Below are positions 14,535-19,080 of a stretch of 19,080 nucleotides of DNA, in pieces; positions within the stretch are counted from its first letter, which is position 1, and every line of letters begins with the position of its first letter. The notes below the pieces were generated by a model. The model was not told the DNA's origin, ran no database searches, and saw only the letters and a list, made by a program, of their open reading frames with translations. The stretch covers positions 1 to 19,080 of the forward strand of contig CAYJIX010000047.1 of the NCBI GenBank assembly GCA_964370375.1, given 5' to 3'. Both the position numbers and the translations under genes were made by a program. The stretch comes from CAYJIX01 sp964370375. Its GTDB lineage: Bacteria; Desulfobacterota; Desulfovibrionia; Desulfovibrionales; Desulfovibrionaceae.

Positions 14535-16364
14535 TTATTTTTGCTCTTTTTTAGCATCTTCACGCAAACGCAAGCCAAGCTCTTGCAGTTGCCGCGTGGA
14601 GACCGTATCAGGAGCATTGGTCATAAGGCAGGTGCCTTTTTGCGTCTTGGGGAAGGCAATAACATCACGAATAGATGTGGCATTGCACATAAGCATGATG
14701 AGTCGGTCAAGACCAAAGGCAATACCGCCATGAGGGGGTGCGCCGTATTCCATGGCGTCAATGAAAAAGCCGAACTGCTCCCTTGCGCGTTCAGGCGTAA
14801 AGCCAAGCGCGTCAAACATCTGTTCTTGGATATGGCCTGAATGGATTCGGATAGAACCGCCACCTACTTCACTGCCATTGAGCACCATGTCATAGGCCTT
14901 GGCCCTAGCCCTTTTGGGGTCAGAGGTCATGGTTTCTAAATCTTCATCCTTGGGGGAGGTGAAGGGATGGTGGCAGGCCACAAAGCGTTTTTCTTCGTCA
15001 TCATATTCATACAGGGGAAAATCTGTAACCCACAAGAAATTCCAAGCATTTTCAGGAATCATTCCAAGCTGCTCACCAAGGCGTACCCGTAAGTTGCCAA
15101 GGGCCGCATTGACCATTTCAGGTGCCCCTGCTTGGAAAAAGGCAATGTCCCCTACCTGTAAATCAAGGGCTTTGGCCAAGTTTGCTTTAACCTCATCAGA
15201 AAGGAATTTGGCAAACGGCGATTGCCATTCGTTTTCGCGTACTTTGATATAAGCAAGCCCTTGTGCTCCATAAATTTTGACAAATTCAGTGAGTTCATCA
15301 ATTTCTTTACGGGTCAAGGATTCACCGCCGGGCACTCGCAACCCTTTAACGAGAGGCGCTGTGGCAAAGACCTTAAAGTCGCTTTCACGCACCACAGAGG
15401 TCACATCCACAAGCTCAAGACCAAAGCGGGTATCAGGCTTATCAACGCCATAGCGAGCCATGGCATCATCATAGCTTAAACGTGGAAAGGGGCGTGGGAT
15501 GTCCACATCCATGGCTGCTTTAAAAACGCTGGACATAAGGTTTTCTGCCATGTCCATAACTTGCGCTTCATCTGCAAAGCTCATTTCAATATCAATTTGC
15601 GTAAATTCAGGCTGACGATCAGCACGCAAATCTTCGTCACGAAAACAGCGCACGATCTGAAAATAACGATCAAGACCTGATACCATGCACAGCTGTTTGA
15701 ACATTTGCGGCGACTGGGGCAACGCAAAAAAGTGCCCATGATTGATACGGCTTGGTACCAAAAAGTCCCTTGCGCCTTCAGGGGTGGATTTTGTTAAAAA
15801 GGGCGTTTCCACTTCCAAAAAGCCGTCGTCTGACAAATACTGGCGTACAGCTTGGGCCACTTTACTGCGCAGCACAAGGTTTTTGGTCATGCGTGAACGG
15901 CGCAAATCTAAATAACGCCATTGCAAGCGTAAATTTTCACCGGCTTCAACACGGTCTTCAATGGGGAAGGGCGGTGTTTTTGCGGTGTTGAGCAGCTTCC
16001 ATTCAGTGACATAGACTTCTACTTCTCCTGTGGGCATGGCTTCATTGATCATGCCTTCAGGGCGCGGACGTACAGTGCCCTGCACGGCCAGCACAAATTC
16101 TGAGCGTAAAACTCGCGCCCTTGCATGGGCTTCTTCGGCAACTTCAGGGCTGAACACAATTTGGGTCAGGCCAAAACGGTCACGAAGGTCAACAAAGATA
16201 AGCCCGCCGTGATCGCGTCTAAATTGTACCCAACCCATAAGGCAGACGGTATTGCCGTTGTCTTTAAGTGTCAGATCGCCACAGGTGTGGGAGCGTTTCC
16301 AGTCTCCCAAAGGTTGCAAGGGAACGTCGTTTTGGAGTTCCGGCATGATATCGGTTTCATTCAT
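14535..16364 (-). CDS. aspS: Aspartyl-tRNA synthetase
   Basis: A class II synthetase of the bacterial type, 609 residues, that charges tRNA-Asp in the cytoplasm. The N-terminal OB-fold anticodon domain covers about residues 25-135 with GWVQFRRDHGGLIFVDLRDR. Class II motif 1 falls in the region of FLEVETPFLTKSTPEGARD, motif 2 is FRDEDLRADRQPEFTQ, and motif 3 is GIAFGLDRLIM near the C-terminus. The bacterial GAD insertion domain lies between motifs 2 and 3. The start at 16364 is preferred because GGGA lies eight bases before it; the ATG at 16382 has no purine-rich site and the one at 16346 would trim a poorly conserved leader. It follows hisS by 84 bases, probably in one transcript, with a weak hairpin between. 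A strong terminator follows. Confidence 0.96.
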   Translation of the reverse strand: MNETDIMPELQNDVPLQPLGDWKRSHTCGDLTLKDNGNTVCLMGWVQFRRDHGGLIFVDLRDRFGLTQIVFSPEVAEEAHARARVLRSEFVLAVQGTVRPRPEGMINEAMPTGEVEVYVTEWKLLNTAKTPPFPIEDRVEAGENLRLQWRYLDLRRSRMTKNLVLRSKVAQAVRQYLSDDGFLEVETPFLTKSTPEGARDFLVPSRINHGHFFALPQSPQMFKQLCMVSGLDRYFQIVRCFRDEDLRADRQPEFTQIDIEMSFADEAQVMDMAENLMSSVFKAAMDVDIPRPFPRLSYDDAMARYGVDKPDTRFGLELVDVTSVVRESDFKVFATAPLVKGLRVPGGESLTRKEIDELTEFVKIYGAQGLAYIKVRENEWQSPFAKFLSDEVKANLAKALDLQVGDIAFFQAGAPEMVNAALGNLRVRLGEQLGMIPENAWNFLWVTDFPLYEYDDEEKRFVACHHPFTSPKDEDLETMTSDPKRARAKAYDMVLNGSEVGGGSIRIHSGHIQEQMFDALGFTPERAREQFGFFIDAMEYGAPPHGGIAFGLDRLIMLMCNATSIRDVIAFPKTQKGTCLMTNAPDTVSTRQLQELGLRLREDAKKEQK

Positions 16365-16399
16365 GGTAAATATCCCATTCATAGACTATGCTAAGGTTA

Positions 16400-16432
16400 A
16401 AAAAGGAAGAAAAAGCAAGGCGTATGGCCTGC
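16400..16432 (-). terminator. Weak hairpin between hisS and aspS
   Basis: On the minus strand GCAGGC and GCCTTGC (16415-16432) pair with one bulged base and are followed by TTTTTCTTCCTTTTTT. It could attenuate readthrough from hisS to aspS, but the stem is short. Confidence 0.35.
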
Positions 16433-16448
16433 GTGACCTTTAATGTGT

Positions 16449-17687
16449 TCAAAAAAATGCGGAAACTTGGTTAAGCGGCACGGTATCCTGCTCGCCGCTG
16501 TCCATATTTTTGATGGTTACCTTGCCTTCGGCAAGCTCGTCAGATCCCGGTAATAACATATAGCGAGCCTGCATCTTGGAGGCTTGGCGCATGGCGCTTT
16601 TCATGCTGCGTTTTATATAGCTCATTTCACCGCAAAGCCCTGCATCGCGCAAGGTTTGTGTTAGAGTAAAGACTGTATCCACACTGTCATCTGTTAACAG
16701 AGCCACATAAAAGTCGGGGCGTTTACTTTGCAATTCGGGCAAAAGCATGGCAAGCCGTTCCATGCCGCAAGCAAAGCCAAGGCCGGGCACGTCTGTGCCG
16801 CCAAGCTGGGCAATGAGTCCGTCATAGCGACCGCCGCCTGCCACGGTACCTTGTGCGCCTATTTTGTCCGTCACAATTTCAAAGGTCGTGCGTGTGTAAT
16901 AATCAAGTCCACGCACAAGCCGGTGGTTGAGGGTATAGGCAATGTCTTCGCGCTCAAGGAGTTTGCGCACTGTTGCAAAATGTTCTGCGCAATCAGGGCA
17001 GGTGTGCTCAAGGATAGTGGGCGCGTCTTGGGTTAAGGCTTTGCAGGTAGGGACTTTGCAGTCAAGAACCCGCAAAGGATTGGTTTCCATACGGCGCTGG
17101 CAATCCTCGCATAATTTTTCAACAGCAAGCCCTTTGAACCATTGGCGCAACATGTCGCGATAGGCAGGACGACATGTGGGACAGCCTAAGGTGTTGAGCT
17201 GGAGCGTCAAATCTGTAAGCCCAAGCTCTTCAAGAAAGCGTGTAACCATGATCACAAGTTCAGCATCAGCCTGTGGTTCAACAGCTCCAAGGCATTCGCA
17301 ATTGATCTGATGAAACTGGCGTAAGCGTCCTTTTTGCGGACGCTCATAGCGGAACATGGGGCCGGTTGTGAACAGCTTGGTGACGCCTTCGCTTTTTTGA
17401 CGGCCGCTTTCCATAAAGGCGCGCATGACTCCGGCCGTAGCTTCCGGCCGCATGGTTAAAGATCGCCCTTTTTTATCCGGAAAGGTATACATTTCTTTTT
17501 GTACAACATCGGTTTCTGTACCTATGCCGCGACAAAAAAGCTCGGTATGTTCCAAAATAGGCGTGCGCAGCTCTTCATAACCATAGCGCGCAAAAACGCT
17601 GCGGGCCACCTGCTCCATGTGTGTGAAGATATCGCTTTTTGGTGCGAAAAGGTCTTCAAACCCTTTAACTGCCTTAATCTCACTCAT
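16449..17687 (-). CDS. hisS: Histidyl-tRNA synthetase
   Basis: A class II synthetase of 412 residues that charges tRNA-His. MRPE (79-82), FRYERPQKGRLRQFHQ (112-127) with the motif 2 arginine, the histidine-specific RGLDYYTRT (259-267) with Arg259, AGGGRYDGL (283-291) and motif 3 GLGFACGMERLAM (302-314) are all present. An insertion at about 168-235 carries eight cysteines in CxxC-like pairs. The C-terminal domain binds the anticodon. The start at 17687 gives MSEIKAVKGFEDL, the typical opening; the 12-residue extension to 17723 begins before GGAT and is unlikely. A sigma70-like promoter at 17727-17755 would start transcription about 33 bases before this ATG. It is probably co-transcribed with aspS. 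Confidence 0.96.
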   Translation of the reverse strand: MSEIKAVKGFEDLFAPKSDIFTHMEQVARSVFARYGYEELRTPILEHTELFCRGIGTETDVVQKEMYTFPDKKGRSLTMRPEATAGVMRAFMESGRQKSEGVTKLFTTGPMFRYERPQKGRLRQFHQINCECLGAVEPQADAELVIMVTRFLEELGLTDLTLQLNTLGCPTCRPAYRDMLRQWFKGLAVEKLCEDCQRRMETNPLRVLDCKVPTCKALTQDAPTILEHTCPDCAEHFATVRKLLEREDIAYTLNHRLVRGLDYYTRTTFEIVTDKIGAQGTVAGGGRYDGLIAQLGGTDVPGLGFACGMERLAMLLPELQSKRPDFYVALLTDDSVDTVFTLTQTLRDAGLCGEMSYIKRSMKSAMRQASKMQARYMLLPGSDELAEGKVTIKNMDSGEQDTVPLNQVSAFF

Positions 17688-17726
17688 AACAGTATCCAAA
17701 ATATATGGTTGACGAAAAAACAAGAT

Positions 17727-17755
17727 ACATTACGCCATACGCTTAGACTTGTCAA
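17727..17755 (-). promoter_or_regulatory. Candidate sigma70 promoter of hisS
   Basis: On the minus strand a perfect TTGACA (17755-17750) is followed after 17 bases by TAATGT (17732-17727). The -35 is strong, the -10 weak. Placement fits a short leader for the chosen hisS start. Confidence 0.5.
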
Positions 17756-17813
17756 AACACCTGTCTTGCCAAGCTGTTGTGCCATAAGATTGCGTATTTT
17801 TTGTAGGGATACG

Positions 17814-18785
17814 TTACAAATACGACTCTGCCTGCATCAGGTAGTTTTGGATGTAATCTGCGACACCGCTTTCAAGGTTATGTAAAGGCACCGTACAATT
17901 TGTTTGGTCAAGCCAATCCATGGTGGCTTCGGTAAAGTACTGGTAACGATTTTTGAGCGATTCGGGCAAGGCAACATAATCAATATTTGTCTTACGCCCC
18001 ATGGCGGTAAATACAGCTTGGGCAAGATCATTCCATGAACGTGCTTTACCTGAACCCATGTTGCGAACGCCATTGACGCTGGGATTTTGCAAAAGCCAGT
18101 ACATCACGGCAACACAATCTTTGACATAGACAAAGTCACGCATTTGTCCGCCGTCAACATAGTCTGTGCGGTCAGATGCAAAAAGAGTCATCCTGCCTGT
18201 ATCAGAAATTTCTTTGAAGGCTTTGCACGCAACGCTCATCATATTGTCTTTGTGGTATTCGTTAGGGCCATATACGTTGAAAAATTTAAGCGAGACAATA
18301 TGGTTGAGGATGTTTTCACGATATGCCCATAAATCGAACAAGTGCTTGGAGTAGCCATATATATTGAGGGGCTTTAGCTGAAGAGTTGTCAAAAGCGAGT
18401 CAGAAAAGCCCAAAAATCCGTCACCATAGGTTGCTGCGCTGCTGGCATTAATAAAGCGCGCGCCATGTTTTAACGCGTAGCGGCACACGATTTGGCTATA
18501 ATGTAGGTTGTTGCGCATCAAAAAATCGGCATCGCGCTCTGTCGTGGATGAGCACGCGCCAAGGTGAATGACTGCCTCAATTTGTGTTGGTGCTTTGTCG
18601 CGCAAGACTTGCTGAATAAAATCGTCGCGGTGCAGATAGGCTCTGTAGCGGCGATTGACTAGGTTCTTCCATTTTTCGGTAGAGCTTAGGTTGTCCACCA
18701 CAAGAATGTCGTCAATGCCCTGTTCGTTAAGCTGCCAGACCATGGCACTGCCGATAAATCCGGCTCCACCTGTAACAATATACAT
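17814..18785 (-). CDS. hldD: ADP-L-glycero-D-manno-heptose 6-epimerase
   Basis: The last enzyme of ADP-heptose synthesis: it epimerises ADP-D-glycero-D-manno-heptose at C6 for the inner core of LPS. A cytoplasmic short-chain dehydrogenase/reductase protein of 323 residues (E. coli HldD is 310). The Rossmann motif GGAGFIGS is at 6-13, the family signature GACSSTTERD at 76-85, Ser116 in ASSAATYG, Tyr143-Lys147 in YGYSK, and Lys179 in NEYHKDN, equivalent to the second catalytic base Lys178 of E. coli. AAGGAG lies seven bases before the ATG. It shows that the organism makes a heptose-containing LPS core. 126 bases separate it from hisS without a clear terminator; its own promoter was not recognised. 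No other heptose gene is in the window. Confidence 0.95.
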   Translation of the reverse strand: MYIVTGGAGFIGSAMVWQLNEQGIDDILVVDNLSSTEKWKNLVNRRYRAYLHRDDFIQQVLRDKAPTQIEAVIHLGACSSTTERDADFLMRNNLHYSQIVCRYALKHGARFINASSAATYGDGFLGFSDSLLTTLQLKPLNIYGYSKHLFDLWAYRENILNHIVSLKFFNVYGPNEYHKDNMMSVACKAFKEISDTGRMTLFASDRTDYVDGGQMRDFVYVKDCVAVMYWLLQNPSVNGVRNMGSGKARSWNDLAQAVFTAMGRKTNIDYVALPESLKNRYQYFTEATMDWLDQTNCTVPLHNLESGVADYIQNYLMQAESYL

Positions 18786-18899
18786 GGTAAACTCCTTGGT
18801 GCAGTATAGTTTAAATCAGGTATGTTTTTATGATAGCGTATTTTTTCCTTTGTGCATACTGTATATAAGTTCTGTTATTTTAGGTATTTAATTTTTCAT

Positions 18900-18923
18900 A
18901 AAAAGGTTTTGTTGCCTTTTTTT
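18900..18923. terminator. Possible bidirectional terminator
   Basis: AAAAAGG (18900-18906) pairs with CCTTTTT (18915-18921) around an 8-base loop, and the T-run continues to 18923. The symmetric A/T flanks would allow action on either strand, for instance ending a leftward gene beyond the window. The stem has only two G-C pairs, so it may be weak. Confidence 0.3.
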
Positions 18924-19062
18924 GCTGCCAGCACGACCTTAGCAAGCTTATATATGTTGTAGAACTCTGCCATGCAATCCTTAGCGGGTTAAGGCTGTGC
19001 TTGTTTTAAGTACCTAAAATCTAATGTCATAGAAATTTTTTTCAAAATTCACAAAAAAAGAG

Positions 19063-19068
19063 TTGACA
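19063..19068 (+). promoter_or_regulatory. Consensus -35 box at the window edge
   Basis: A perfect TTGACA lies 12 bases from the end, so its -10 would be outside. It suggests a rightward gene or RNA operon starting just past the window, but it could be chance. Confidence 0.3.
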
Positions 19069-19080
19069 AAGGGACGAGTC

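Larger units (their letters stand above)
18786..19080. other. Non-coding right edge
   Basis: About 295 AT-rich bases with no supportable gene. It holds a hairpin at 18900-18923, a distant inverted repeat ATTTTAGGTA (18877-18886) / TACCTAAAAT (19011-19020), a short CCTTA/TAAGG hairpin at 18979-18994, and the -35-like box at 19063-19068. Confidence 0.5.

Overview
The window looks like a chromosomal segment from a low- to mid-GC member of the Desulfovibrionaceae, most probably from the Bilophila-like branch. This rests on three things: DsrA and DsrB match desulfoviridin subunits cysteine for cysteine, the DsrD domain is fused to the C-terminus of DsrB (an arrangement described for Bilophila wadsworthia), and the other proteins read as delta-proteobacterial types. 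By eye the base composition is lower in GC than I would expect for Bilophila itself, so I do not name a species.

Left part (1-8212). A tRNA-Ser(CGA) gene on the minus strand is followed by a Cu(I)-exporting P1B ATPase (copA). After a 460-base gap holding a sigma70-like promoter and a foldable leader comes the dissimilatory sulfite reductase locus: dsrA, the dsrB-dsrD fusion, a strong terminator, a 98-residue membrane protein and a CbiA/CobB-family amidotransferase that context identifies as DsrN (siroheme amidation). Together these encode the core enzyme that reduces sulfite, its built-in activator domain and a prosthetic-group tailoring enzyme.

Middle (8268-11198). On the minus strand, cvpA and mazG (a house-cleaning NTP pyrophosphohydrolase) form a likely pair. 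Divergent from them is gmd, GDP-mannose 4,6-dehydratase, which feeds deoxy-sugar synthesis.

Right part (11203-19080), all minus strand. One unit is a DUF3880/CgeB-type glycosyltransferase followed by hisH and hisF, which overlap by 10 bases and end in a perfect 14-bp hairpin. A second unit is hisS-aspS, ending in a 16-bp hairpin. The last gene is hldD, the epimerase that makes ADP-L-glycero-D-manno-heptose for the LPS core. gmd, the glycosyltransferase and hldD give this half a surface-glycan flavour mixed with housekeeping genes.

I see no insertion sequence, prophage, CRISPR array or origin. The most notable features are the DsrB-DsrD fusion, the structured leader before dsrA, and a cluster of TATGT-containing repeats in front of the small membrane protein next to dsrN.
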